A stretch of DNA of 64,000 nucleotides, taken from positions 41,543,428 to 41,607,427 of the forward strand of contig NC_088865.1 of assembly GCF_032884065.1 (NCBI RefSeq), written 5' to 3'. The DNA is from Artemia franciscana (Eukaryota; Arthropoda; Branchiopoda; Anostraca; Artemiidae). Under the pieces are notes generated by a model. It was not told the DNA's origin, ran no database searches, and worked only from the letters and a program-made list of their open reading frames with translations. A program made the translations under genes and the position numbers. Positions 33,021-45,300 of the stretch are shown here, piece after piece; position 1 is the stretch's first letter; each line of letters begins with the position of its first letter.

Positions 33021-34630
33021 ACTAAATTAGTTAACTTGTGTTAGATTCCGATCCAAAATCCTCTTCAGAACCTGTCATTCCTATTTAGTAGATGGTTCCT
33101 GTCGCAAACCCTATGGAGAACGTGGTACGATTCGTTTTTGGTAGGAATTTCCAGAACACATCGAATAGGGGGGGGGGGGTCCGGACACATTGGATAGGGG
33201 ATATACGGACACATTGGCTTGAAGCAAAGGAAAATAAGACGAAAAGCGATACGGAGCGCCTCATCACATAGTATGGGAAGATATGGGTACATATTGCGAC
33301 TAGGAATAGGAAGATAGTTACAAACTTTGACTATTGTTTATATATAGTAATGGTTATTGCGAAATGTACAGACATTTTCAGGGGAACTTTTTCACGTTGG
33401 GGGAGGGGAAGGTCAGGAGGATGGGTTTTACGTGGGGAGATCTTTTATGGAGGAATTTATCATGAGGGAAGAGAATTTCAATGAAGCCGGCGCAGGATTT
33501 TCTAGACTTATTTGAAAAAAGAACAATAAAAAAATAAATAAAAAAAGTTTTTTCAGCTGGAAGTAAGGAGCAGCATTAAAACTTAAAACGAAAAGATATT
33601 ATTACGGATATAGGGGAGTTCGTCTCCTCCTTAACACCTCGCTCTTTACGCTGAAGTATTTTTAGTAATTTCAACTATTTATTCTACGGCCTTTGAGATT
33701 CAGGGGTCATTCGTAGAGAATTGGGACAAAATTTAAGCTTTAGTGTAAAGAGCGAGGAATGGACGAGGGGGCAATCCCCCTTATATACATAATAAAAAAT
33801 ATACAAATATAGAAGTTCGTTACGTAAGTTAATTCGTAAGTTACGTATATTTATTACTAAAAAAAAAACGTTCGTAAAAAAATAAAAAGTTCTAGTTGCT
33901 TTTCTAAGTAACCAAAAATTCGGAGGCAACTAGGCCTCCTCTCCCACCCCCTTTTTTATCAAAATCGTCTTTTTTATCAAAATCGTTTTTATCAAATTCC
34001 ACATTTTTGTAGATAGGAGCTTCAAATTTTCGCTATAGATTTCTGTGATACGCCGTTAAGATTTTATGACTTTTAGGGGGTGTTTCCCCATGTTTTCCAA
34101 AATAAGGCAAATTTTCTCAGGCTCGTAACTTTTGATGACGAAGACTAAATTCGATGAAACTTATATATTTAGAAGCAGCATGAAAATCCAATTCTTTTGA
34201 TGTATCTTTTAGCATCAAAATTCCGTTTTTTAGAGTTTCGTTCGTTACCACGAACTGTTTGAAAACTAAATTAGTTAACTTGTGTTAGATTCCGATCCAA
34301 AATCCTCTTCAGAACCTGCCATTCCTATTTAGTAGATGGTTCCTGTCGCAAACCCTTTGGAGAACGTGGTACGATTCGTTTTTGGTAGGAATTTCCAGAA
34401 CACATCGAATAGGGGGGGGGGGTCCGGACACATTGGATAGGGGATATACGGACACATTGGCTTGAAGCAAAGGAAAATAAGACGAAAAGCGATACGGAGC
34501 GCCTCATCACATAGTATGGGAAGATATGGGTACATATTGCGACTAGGAATAGGAAGATAGTTACAAACTTTGACTATTGTTTATATATAGTAATGGTTAT
34601 TGCGAAATGTACAGACATTTTCAGGGCATT
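32752..34630 (+). repeat. ~1242-bp tandem duplication assembled from two dispersed blocks
   Basis: Block 1 (end of R1 plus about 290 bases of unique DNA with a G run) occurs at 32752-33318 and 33995-34559. Block 2 occurs at 33318-33968 and begins again at 34559, where it stops after about 65 bases (CAGACATTTTCAGGG). Block 2 is itself a near-identical copy of 30010-30660. So a piece of the composite element joined block 1 first, and the pair was then duplicated in tandem. Two pairs of short minus-strand frames (33065-33292, 34329-34535) are copies of one another and not genes. Confidence 0.88.
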
Positions 34631-35054
34631 CAGACATTTTCAGACATTGTCGTGGGTCGAGTTCTCACGACATGGTGATATTTCTCCTGCTAATATTTTC
34701 TCGAATGCAACCCCTATTACGAGATATCCTAATCAGTCAAATCTTAAGAGCCCAAGTTTTAGCTTTTAATGGGGAGCATCAAATTACCATTTCTCCAAAG
34801 TTTGTTTTCTGATACGCAACGTATTACAAACGTAAAAATCTTTCCGTGTTATCATTTTACACCAAAAATTGTTATAGTACATATCATAGGTGCAATTTAT
34901 ACGTATTTTCAGCATTTAGACACTAACATTTTCTTCTTTCACTGACAGGATTTTTTACTTTCCAATCCTCCCTACGAGATGTCTTAATCAATGAAATCTA
35001 GGAGCCCCCTTGCATAGACCATAAAGAATAAAGCTAATCGAGTAGTTTTCATTT
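34631..35054. other. Unassigned DNA
   Basis: Unique, AT-rich. CTCCAAAGTTTGTTTTCTGA at about 34793 foreshadows the repeat at 35765 and 35867. Confidence 0.4.
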
Positions 35055-35430
35055 TATTATTTTTTTGATTGATAAAACTCAGGTTTTGCCACTATGTCTT
35101 AGAGCGCTGACCCTTTCTAGACTTGTGATTTCGATCAAGATATTATTTTCCTTTAATATAAGCCTTTTTTCCAATTTCATTGTTTTTGGATTGATAAAAC
35201 TCAGGTTTTGCTACTTATATCTTAGGGTGCTGACCCTATTTATAGTTGAGAGTTCAACCGTGATTTCAAATTTCATTAATGAAAGGCTTTTTTCGATTTC
35301 AAAAAATATTTTGGAACTGATCAAACTAAGATATTACTATTTTGTTTTTAGGACGCTGACCCGTTCTAGAGTTGATATTTTGACCAAGTTTCATTTTTTG
35401 GAATATTAGGCCTTTCCCCGTTTTTTTTTT
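35055..35430 (+). repeat. Three-copy ~125-bp tandem repeat
   Basis: Each unit contains TGATAAAACTCAGGTTTTGC (third copy TGATCAAACTAAGATATTAC), a GCGCTGACCC-like block and a T-rich end with AGGC(C/T)TTT. Units start near 35066, 35192 and 35315. A 114-codon plus-strand frame spans all three and is explained by the repeat. Confidence 0.75.
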
Positions 35431-35902
35431 TTTTTTGTACTCTTTGATTGATCAATCTCAGATTTCGGGAGTTCGTCTCAGGACATAAACTCTTCTTTTT
35501 TATTACCATTACACAACTCATGACGTAGATTTTGTGCTAGCATTAGATAATCCACTTATGTCAGAAGTCCAAACTCAAGTTTTTTTTCAGACAGGAAATG
35601 GGGTTCTATCTTTTGCAGTATATGAACGGTTCTTAGTCTTTTCATCGTATTTTCGGAGACTTTAAGATTTTCCAATACAGTGAAGCTCAACCGTCACATT
35701 TTTTCTTGCTAAGAGTCATTTTTCCATGTATCTAAGGCTAGACAATTTTCTTTCCTTCTTTCTCCAAAGTTCGTTTTCTGACACGTAAACATCTCAAGAT
35801 ACATTCGAAAATGCTATTCGATATTCTCACATTTTTTTTACTTTTATTATCTTTCCTTCTTTCTTCGAAGTTCGTTTTCTGACACGTAAACATCTCAAGA
35901 TA
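35431..35902 (+). repeat. Dispersed-repeat region with short direct repeats
   Basis: TTCGTTTTCTGACACGTAAA plus CATCTCAAGATA occurs at about 35770 and again at 35871. The segment around 35538 (GCATTAGATAATCCACTTAT) has a relative at about 37783 (GTATTAGATAATCCACTTAT), on the other side of the inserted composite element. Confidence 0.6.
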
Positions 35903-37615
35903 TCAAACAGTTCGTGGTAACCAACTGTAGTAAGGAGCGACCCAGCTCAATAATAAACTAAACTCTAAAAAACGGAATTTTGATGCTAAAAGATACATCA
36001 AAAGAATTGGATTTTCATGCTGATTTTAAATATATAAGTTTCATCAAATTTAGTCTTTGTCATCAAAAGTTACAAGCCTGCGAAAATTTGCTTCATTTTG
36101 GAAATATGGGGAAACACCCCCTAAAAGTCATAGAATCTTAAATCACACCATCACATTCAGCGTATCAGAGAACCCTGTAACAAAAAATCCAAGCTAGTAT
36201 CTACAAAAATGCGGAATTTGGTATTTTTTGCCAGAAGACAGATCACGGGTGCGTGTTTATTTGTTGTTTTTTGTTGTTTTCTTTTTTTCCCCAGGGGTCT
36301 TGGTATCGACCAAGTGGTACTAGAATGTCGCAAGAGGGCTCATTCTAACGGAAATGAAAAGCTATATTGCCTTTTAAAGTGACCAAAAAATTGGAGGGCC
36401 CCTAGGCCCCCTCCCACGCTCATTTTTTTCTCGAATTCAACAGATCAAAATTTTGAGATAGCCATTTTGTTCCGCATAGTCGAAAACCATAACAACTATG
36501 TCTTTGGGGATGACTTACCCCCCCCCCCCCACAGTCCCTGGGGGAGAGGCTGCAAGTTACAAACTTTGACCAGTGTTTACATACAGTAATGATTATTGGG
36601 GTGGGTTTGGGGGTGGGGCTGAGGGGAGGGGGATATGTGGGAGGATCTTTCCTTGGAGGAATATGTCATGGGGGAAGAGAAATTCAATGAAAGGGGCGCG
36701 GGATTTTCTAGGATTACTATAAAGAAAAACAATGAAAAAATAAACATGCAAAAGTTTTTTCAATTGAAAGTAAGGAGTAGCATTAAAACTTAAAACGAAC
36801 AGAGATTATTACGCACATGAGGGGTTCTAAAAATACTTTAGCATAAAGAGCAAGGTATTTAGGAGAAGATAATTCCTCGCTCTTTTGCAAAAGTATATTT
36901 AGTAATTTAAACTGTTTATTCTACGGCCTTTCTGATTCAGGGGTTATTCTTAAAGAATTGGGACAAAACTTAAGATTTAGTGTAAAGAGCGAGGTATTAA
37001 CGAGGGGACAAACCCCCTCATATACATAATAAAAATACAAGAATATAAAAGTTTTTTACGTAAGTTAATTCTTAAGTTACGTATATTTTTTACTAATAAA
37101 AACGTTCGTTAAAAATTAAAAGTTTTAGTTGCCTTTTTAAGTAACTGAAAAATTGGAGGGCAACAGGGCTCCTTCCCCAACCCTTATTTCTCAAAATCGT
37201 CTAATCAAAACTAAGAGAAAGCCATTTAGCCAAAAAAAGAATTAATATGCAAATTTGACTTTAATAATTTATTTGCGGAGAGCCAAAATCAAACATGCAT
37301 TAATTCAAAAACGTTCAAAAATTAAATAAAAAAAACAGTTTTTTACCTGAAAGTAAGGAGCGACATTAAAACTTAAAATGAACAGAAATTACTCCGTAGA
37401 TGAAACTGGTTGTCCCCTCTGTAATCCCTCGCTCTTTACGGTAAAGTTTGACTCTTTACCACAGTTCTACTTTTTAAAACAATTAAAAACTTTAGCGTAA
37501 AGAGCGAGGGATGGTGGAGGGGACAACCCATTTCATATACGGAGTAATTTCTGTTCGTTTTAAGTTTTAATTTCACTCCTTACTTTCAGTCAAAAAAATT
37601 AGTTTTTCTTATTTA
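35903..37615 (-). mobile_element. Composite palindromic element, full length
   Basis: Best example of the full order. R1 35903-36700 (starts TCAAACAGTTCGTGGTAACC, then AGTAAGGAGCGACCCAGC), palindrome A 36755-37025, R2 37025-37320 (contains CGGAGAGCCAAAATCAAACA) and palindrome B 37325-37615 (ends TCACTCCTTACTTTCAGTC). Total about 1.71 kb. The two outer ends carry AGTAAGGAGCGAC facing inward from opposite sides. It appears to sit inside an older dispersed repeat whose parts resume after 37640. Confidence 0.88.
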
Positions 37616-38149
37616 TTTTCGAAAAGACCTGTTATTTTGATATTCTCCCATTTTCTTTATTTTTCTTAAACTTTCGATAAGTCTAGAGTAAGTATACGAC
37701 CAAGAATTTCTCTACATGTATAGCTCGGGATCTTCAACGTATACTAAAAAACACAGCCGCTAGGGGATTCCCGGGAGCTAGTATTAGATAATCCACTTAT
37801 GTTAGAAGTTCAATCCCAAGCCTTTTTTTATTCGGGAAATGGCGTTTTACCTTCTGCAGTACAGTGCAATTTTCTTATTATATTTTCTTTCAATGAACAT
37901 TTTTGGCTCCTTTATAGCAAACTGGGGTTCTTTACATTTCCCGGTATGATGTAGCTACCCAAAATACAAAGCATTGCTTTTAAAAGGCTTTACTATATCA
38001 TTTCAGAACAAGTTCTTTTCTTAATATTCCTACCTAAACCCCATTTTTCCACTTGGAGTAAACGTATTTTCTTTTTTTTTCACATCCAACATTACATTTT
38101 TAACTTTCCAGCGCCCGGTTACTTGCAGCTAATCTATGATATGAGTAGT
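37616..38149. other. Continuation of a dispersed repeat family
   Basis: 37779-37870 parallels 35538-35630 (AGATAATCCACTTATGT, GAAATGG, TTCTGCAGTA against TTTTGCAGTA). No gene. Confidence 0.5.
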
Positions 38150-38300
38150 TGCCCTCCCTGCCCCCTTGCCGTTCACCACCATGCGGTGAGGCCCTGGCCC
38201 GGTTCTCAGACAGGTAGGCGACCGCTACGGGAGGGAGTCTCACCTGCATCCGGACTCTCTGGGAGGGCTTCAGGTTTTGACTAGGTGACAGAGGGATCTA
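38150..38300. other. GC-rich island of unknown origin
   Basis: About 150 bases (CACCACCATGCGGTGAGGCC ... CCGCTACGGGAGGGAGTCTC ... GACTCTCTGGGAGGGCTTCA) stand out in composition from AT-rich flanks on both sides. CACCATGCGGTG is a short perfect-stem hairpin. It does not read as any known protein or RNA to me. Possibilities are the 5' end of a retroelement or a structured RNA pseudogene. Confidence 0.35.
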
Positions 38301-38759
38301 AACTAGCCTTTTTAAAGAAATGATTTCCTCTCCGTTTTTTAAGGAATTAATGATTAATATTTGCTATTGTTACAATTAGTCTATATTTTTTTGTTTTTCA
38401 ATGAATAAAGTGTTTCATTTTTTTGCTTTCTCAATTCTAGTAGTTTAAAATTTACTTTTTTAAAATTTAGGATTATTAAAATATTTTTTTATGTATACAT
38501 GATAAATTTTACGTAAATATTAATGTTTGACTATTGTAGTATTAGGTCAATCTTGAAATTAATATTCAATGTTTGTGATAACTATTTTTACTGTTTGCTC
38601 TTTATACAAGAACCACGCCTATCCTTCTCTAAAAATTCCGTATAGGAGGCCTACTGTAGGTCATGAAATGCTAAAGAAAGCACATGAGTTTTAAAAAAAA
38701 ATTCAACTTTCTTAAATATCCGGGCACTGAAAGTAGCACAGACACTATCAGCTAGAAAG
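38301..38759. other. Unassigned AT-rich DNA
   Basis: Nothing recognised before the satellite array. Confidence 0.4.
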
Positions 38760-41700
38760 AAAAGCATTAGCTATCAAGTGGTATAATAGAGTCTGAAACA
38801 GCATAATTAGTTTTTTTACCAAAGTATGAGCGGAATAAATAAACTGATTTTAGAGATAGGGACATATGAAGTGAGAATTTATCAAGATTCAGTCAAACAA
38901 AGACACTAATATTAGCAAACAAGTGGTATGCTACAGTCGGAAATACATGAATTAGGTTTTTACAAAAGTCTGAGAACTATGAATCGAATTCCTTTTTAGA
39001 GTTAGAGACTTATGAAGTTGTAATTTATAAAGATTCAGTCATAGAGGCACTACTATCAGCCCACAAGTGGACTCTGAAATAGATGAATTAGGTTTAAATC
39101 TAAATCTTAGAGCGATGAATCGAACACTTTTTAGAGTTAAAGACATATGAAGTGGGAACTTATCAAGATTCAGTCCAACACAGTTTCAGTCATATTACTC
39201 ATACTATTCAGTCATATTATTCAGTCATACTCCCAGCAAACAAGTGTCAAGGTAGAGTCTGAAAAAGATAAATTAGGTTTTTTACCAAAGTTCGAGAAAT
39301 TTGCATTGAATTCCTTTTTGGAGAGAGTGGTAATTTATAAAGATTCAGTCATACAGACACTCCTATCAGCTCACAAGTGGTATACTAGAATCTTAAATAG
39401 ATGAATTAGGTTTTTTACAAAAGTCTGAGCGGTGAATCAATTTCTTATGAAGTGTTAAAGACATACGAAGTGGAAATTTATCAAGATTCAGTCAACAACA
39501 GACATTACTATCAATTCACAAGGGGTAAAGTAGAGTCTGAAACCAGGTTTTACCTAATTCAGGTTTTTACCGAAGTCAGGGAGATGAATATTCTTTTAAA
39601 GTAATAGAAATATGAAGTAGGAATTTATCAAGATTCAGTCAAACACAGACATTAAATTCAGCACAAAGGTGGTATACTAGAGTCTGAAATTGATTAGTTA
39701 GGTTTATAACAAAGTCTGAGAGAGATGAATCGAATTCTTTTTAAAGTTAGAGACAAATGAAGTGGGAATTTATCAAGATTCATTCAAACACAAACACTAT
39801 CATCAGCTCAAAAGTTATATACTAGAGTCCGAAATATATGAATTAGGTATATACCAAAGTCTGAAAAGATGAAAAAGATTCTTTTTAGACCTAGAGACAT
39901 ATGAAGTAGGTGTTTATCATAATTCAGTTAAACACAGACAATACCATCAACTCGCAAAAGGCATACTAGAGTCTGAACTGGGTGAATTAGGTTTTTAACA
40001 TAGTCTGAGAGAGATGAATCGAAAATTTTGTTAGAGTTTGAGAAATCTGAAGTGGTAATTTACCAAGATTCAGTTAAACATAGACAGTACTATCAGCACA
40101 CAAATGATATATTAGAGTAGGAAATAAGTGAATTAGGTTGTTACCAAAGTCTGAGAGAGATGAATCGAAAATATTTTAGAGTTATAGATATATGAAGTTG
40201 GAATTTAGCAGGATTCAGTCAAAAGTAGACAATACTATCAGCACAAAGGTGGTATGATAGAGTATTAAATTGATGAATTAGGTTTAAACCAAAGTATGAG
40301 AGGGATGAATCGAGTTCTTTTTAGAGTTAGAGACATATGAAGTGGGAATTTATCAAAATTCAGTCAAACACTGACACTACTACCAGCTCATAAGTGGTAT
40401 ACTACAGTCTTAAATAGTTGCTATTGGTTATTACCAAAGTCTGAGAAAGATGAATCGAATTCTTTTTAAAGTTAAAGACATATGAAATGGGAACTACTAT
40501 TTGCTTACAAGTAATATACTAGGGTTTGAAATAATGAATTAGGTTGTTAACAAAGTCCGAAAGAGATGAATCAATTTTTTAGAGTTAAAGACATATAAAA
40601 TGGGAATTTGTCAAGATTCAGTCGTACACAGACACTACTATCAGCACACAAAAAGGTATGCTAGACTCTCAAATAGGTGAATTAGATTTTTACCAAAGTC
40701 TTAGAGATGCATTAAATTCTTTTTAGAGTTGATATATATGAAATGGTAATTTATCAAGATTCAATCAAACACAGACACTTCTTTCAACTCACAAGTGGTA
40801 ACATAGACACTACTAGCAGCTCCTAGATGGTATACTTGAGTATTAAATAGATGAACTAGGTTTTTACCAAAGTCTGAGATTTTTGAATCGAATTCTTTTA
40901 CATTTAGAGACATATGATGTGGGAATATCAAGATTTAGTCAAACACAGGCACTACTATCAGCTAACAACTGGTATATTACTGTCTGAAATAGATGAGTTT
41001 TTAGCAGAGTCTGAAAGAGACGAAATGGATTTTTTTAGAGTTGGGACACAGGAAGTGGGGATTTATCAAAATTCAGTCAAATACAAACACTACTATCATC
41101 TTGCAAGTGATATACTAAAGCTTAAAATAGGTGAATTATGTTTTTAACAAAAGCTGATAGAGATGAATCGAATTCTTTTTTGAGTTAGAAACATATGAAG
41201 TGGGAATTTATCAAGATTCAGTAAAACACGGATACGACTATTAGCTCGGAAATGGTATGCTAGACACTGAAATACATAAGCTAGGTCTTTAACTAAGTCT
41301 GAGAGAGATGAACCGAATTCTTTTTGAAGTTAGAGACATACAAAGTGGTAATATATAAACATTCAGTGAAACACAGACACTGCTATTAGTACAGAAAAGG
41401 TATACTACAGTCTGAAATTAATGATGTAGGTTAATAGCAAAGTCTGAGAGATGAATTGGATTTTCTTAGAGTTAGAGACTTGTGAAGTGGGAGTTTATCA
41501 AGATTTAATCGAACACAGGCACTACTATCAGCTAACAACTGGTATATTACTGTCTGAAATCGATGAGTTTTTACCAGAGTCTGAGAGAGACGAAACGGAT
41601 TTTTTTAGAGTTGAGACATATGAAGTGGGTATTTATCTAGATTCATTCAAATACAGGCCATCAACATCAAACACTACTATCACCTTGCAAGTGATATACT

Positions 41701-42190
41701 AAAGCTTGAAATAGGTGAATTATGTTTTTACCAAAAGCTGAAAGAGATGAATCGAATTCTTTTTAGAGTTAGAGACATATGAAGTGGGAATTTATAGAGA
41801 TTCAGTAAAACACGGATACAACTATTAGCTCGGAAATGGTTTGCTAGACGCTCAAATACATGAGCTAGGTCTTAACTAAGTCTGAGAGAAATGAACCGAA
41901 TTCTTTTTAGTGTTAGAGACATATAAAGTGGGAATTTATAAACATTCAGTCAAACACAGACACTACTATTAGCACAGAAGAGGTATACTAGAGTCTGAAA
42001 TTAGTGATTTAGGTTAATACCAAAGGCAACTCACCTTAGTAACTCAGACACTAGTATCAACCTGAAAGTGGTGTCCTAGAGCATTAAATAGATGAATTCG
42101 GTTTATAGCATAATCTTAGCGAGATGAATCGAATTCTTTTTACAGTGAGAGAAATATGAAGTGTGAATTTATCAAAATTCAATCAATATA
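38760..42190 (+). repeat. ~145-bp satellite array with a higher-order repeat
   Basis: About two dozen diverged monomers with the core GAGACATATGAAGTGGGAAT, TTATCAAGATTCAGTCAAAC, ACTACTATCAGCTCACAAGT, GGTATACTAGAGTCTGAAAT and GATGAATTAGGTTTTTACC. Spacing between successive GAAGTGGGAATTTATC motifs is close to 145 (for example 39606, 39751, 39895, 40040, 40186, 40331). Within 40900-42020 a four-monomer block is repeated: GCTAACAACTGG at 40971 and 41531, TTAGCTCGGAAATGGT at 41241 and 41825. Reading frames at 40914-41147 and 41451-41702 are copies of one another produced by this block. Confidence 0.9.
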
Positions 42191-42319
42191 CGACCTACAT
42201 TTGAAATGGCAATTTTTCTCGAGGTAGTCCAAAAGTAAGAGAAATATCCGTTCAGGGTGGACTTAATCCCTAAGTATACCGGGGATTGGCTGTAAGTTGT
42301 GCCTGATGCCTGTTTTATA

Positions 42320-45300
42320 TCGGTATTTATTGGAAAAAATGGCGAATTTGATCCTGAGTCTACAAAAAGGCTTAGAGTATTAACGTGACGATTTTAGGAA
42401 ACTTTCAGAAGGATAGTCACACACAATCAAAACAAACTATGTGCATATTTTCCGTAAAAAGTTTGTATCAGCAATATCTAAGGAGCAACTGAGAGTATTA
42501 AGTTGAAACTTTTGGATTATTTCGAGTGGTTTTTGGAGAGTAGTCCAATGTCAACCAGCCCCATCCCCTCGTCTTTTTTGAGGTCCCTGTCCCACAGCAC
42601 AGATCGAAATTTAAAAAGCAATTATGTTAAAAACTGTTGATAGGACTTGTAATTTTTTTTCCGGAGATTCCGTGTCCCCTTCCCAAAGCCCCAGGGTAAG
42701 GATTGTAAATCATGCAATATGCCCTTGTTTATGCGGGATTTTCACTAGAAACAGGGGCAAGGCTTGATTCTGGGTCTGTTCGAAAAGGCTAAGGGTATTA
42801 AGAGAAAACTTCGAATAATGTTGAAGGGAATGTTGAACTAAATCAAAATACACTATGTGTGTCCATTTTATCAAAAAGGAGGATCTGTAATATCTTAAGA
42901 ACGGCAGAGTGTCTTAAGATTAAATTTTCAGGGTATATTGGGGGGTATGTGGAAAAGCTTTCGGAGGGCAATTGACTTCCCCTCTCACACCGCTTTAGCT
43001 TCCTTCCCCCTCCAAAGACATCTAGTTAAGAAAATTAAAGTAATCATGTTTATATTAGTCCAAAGGTTGAAAAACTATGCCCTAGGGGATGACCAGATCC
43101 TCCTCAGCCCATGGGGAACTTTTTTTAATGCACTTCGCAATATCTCATGAGCCAGCAAGGGTACTAAGTTGACACTTCAAGCAAATTTATAGAGGGATGT
43201 CAAACTTTTTCCAAAAGACACACCGTGCGTCCTGGTTGTCAAAAAGGTGAAAGAGCCAAGAGTATTCAAGTGATGAATCTCCGGAAACCTTCAAGGGGAT
43301 ACTGAAGTAAATTGTAAGATATCATGTGCATACATGTTGTTAAAGGGCGTGTGCGCAATAGTTATAGAATGGCTGAGGGTATTAAGCTTACGTCTTCAGG
43401 GTATTTGAGGGGGTGTTGAACTCAATCAAAAACAGCATAGGCTTCGAGGATGTAAAAAGGGAGTATGTACAGTATCCCAGTAATGGCTAAGAGAATTAAG
43501 TTGATATTTTAACTGACTGTTGGGGAGACATTTGAATCTAATGAAAATATATTGTGTGCATCCAGGTTTTCGAAAGGAGTATCTGCAAAATCTCAGGAAC
43601 GGCTATGACTACTAAGTTGGAAGTTTCAGTGCATGTTACGAGGAATATTAAACTCATTTAAAAGAAACTATGCATATTCAGGTTGTCAAAAGCATACATA
43701 CAAAATATCCCATGAATACTGCTAGTACTACTACTAATAAATCACTGCAGCACCAAGCCGCCTGAGGCCGACACAGCTACGCACGCTCCTCCTCCATCTC
43801 AATCTATTCAAAGCCTCCCATTTTACACCCTCTTAGGAAGTTCCTATTTGGTTTAAATGTTTCTTTATGACATCGTCCCACCCCAAACGAGGACGAACTG
43901 CTTTCTGTTTCACCCTAGACGGTTTACCGAAAAGGACTATCTTCGGCAACCTGTCATCGTTCCTCCGCAGAGCGTGCCCTAGTCATCTCAACCTTTCCCT
44001 CACTATAAACCTAGGAGGTGTGATTTAACCATAGTTTTCGTACAGCCTACTGTTTGAATTGTCAGTCAGCCAAGTACCCAGGACAATCCGGCGGCAATTT
44101 CTCTGGAAAGTAACTAGCGAATCTTAATCCACTTTTCGGAGCGCCCATGCTCCGAAGGAATAGCGAAGGTTATTAAGTTGAAACTTTCAGGGAAATTTGA
44201 AGGGAATTTTATCATTAATCAAAAGACCCTATGTACATCCAAGCTCTCAGAACGACGCATATGCAATCTCTCAGGAACGGCTAAGAGTACTAAGTTAAAA
44301 TTTTCAGGGGTTTTTGAGGGAACTATTGAACTGAATAAAAGAAAAATATTTGCGTCCAGTTTGTAGAGAGCGAGTATCTACAATAGCTCTAGAACGGCTG
44401 ATGGTTTTGATTTGAAACTTTCAAGGAATGTTGAGGGAGACGTGGAACTAAATCAAAAGTTACTATATGAATCCACATTGTCAGATTGGCGTGTTTGCAG
44501 TACCTCCAATTCAGCAAAGAATATTAATTTTCCACTTTCAGGGGATATTGAGAAGAATGTTTTGACGCAATCAAGTCTGATAAATGGATACAATGTTAAT
44601 CTTGATTGTCAGAAGAGCGTATATGTAATATCTCATGAACGGCCAAGGGTAGTAGTTAAAACTTTCAGCGAATGGTGAGTGGGATTTTGAATAATGTCAA
44701 CGAACACTATATGCGTCCACGTTTTCAAAAAGGTACATCTGCAAAATCACACAAAGGGTCTAGGTATTAGGTTGAAATTTCCAGGTTTAGGGAAATGTTG
44801 AACTAAATCAAAATATACTCTGTACATTCATGTTGTCAACCAGATCAAAAACCACTGTTCGCGTCCGGGTTTTCAAAAAAAGCGATATTGAACTGAACAA
44901 AAAATCGTATATGCATCCACGTTACCGAAAGGATGTATCTACAAAATATCAGAAATGGCTAAGAATATTGAATTGAAACTTTCAGACTAAGGGAGAGTTT
45001 GAACTAAATCAAAAGACACTACGTGCATTCAGGCTTTCAAAAGGGTATATTTGCTATAGGTTAGGAACAACTAAGAGAATTAAGTTGAAATCAAGGAATC
45101 ATTAGATGGATTTCAAATAAATAAATATAAAAAATACTAGGCGTGCCCAGGGGGACAGAAAATCTTAAATGTATCAGGGAGAACATAAGAGTAGGGAGTT
45201 GAAACTTTCATGGAATGTTAGGGGGGATTTTAGCCTAAGTCGAGAAAGATACTAATCGCATCAAAATTGGCATAAGGTCGGATACACAACAGGTAAGGAA

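Noticed and set aside
33065..34535. Duplicated minus-strand frames with a proline-rich centre
   Set aside because: They are the two halves of a tandem DNA duplication and overlap the same G run; no known domain.
35065..35409. 114-codon frame with hydrophobic stretches
   Set aside because: Covers a three-copy 125-bp tandem repeat; no domain and no splice signals.
40914..41702. Two similar frames that look like a small paralogous gene pair
   Set aside because: They are the two copies of a higher-order satellite repeat; the 145-base period is not a multiple of three.
38760..42190. Regularly spaced repeats resembling a CRISPR array
   Set aside because: Repeats are long, diverged and contiguous without unique spacers, in animal DNA; this is a satellite.
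44178..44678. Two lysine/serine-rich frames that resemble one another
   Set aside because: Both are ~120-bp minisatellite units read in frame.
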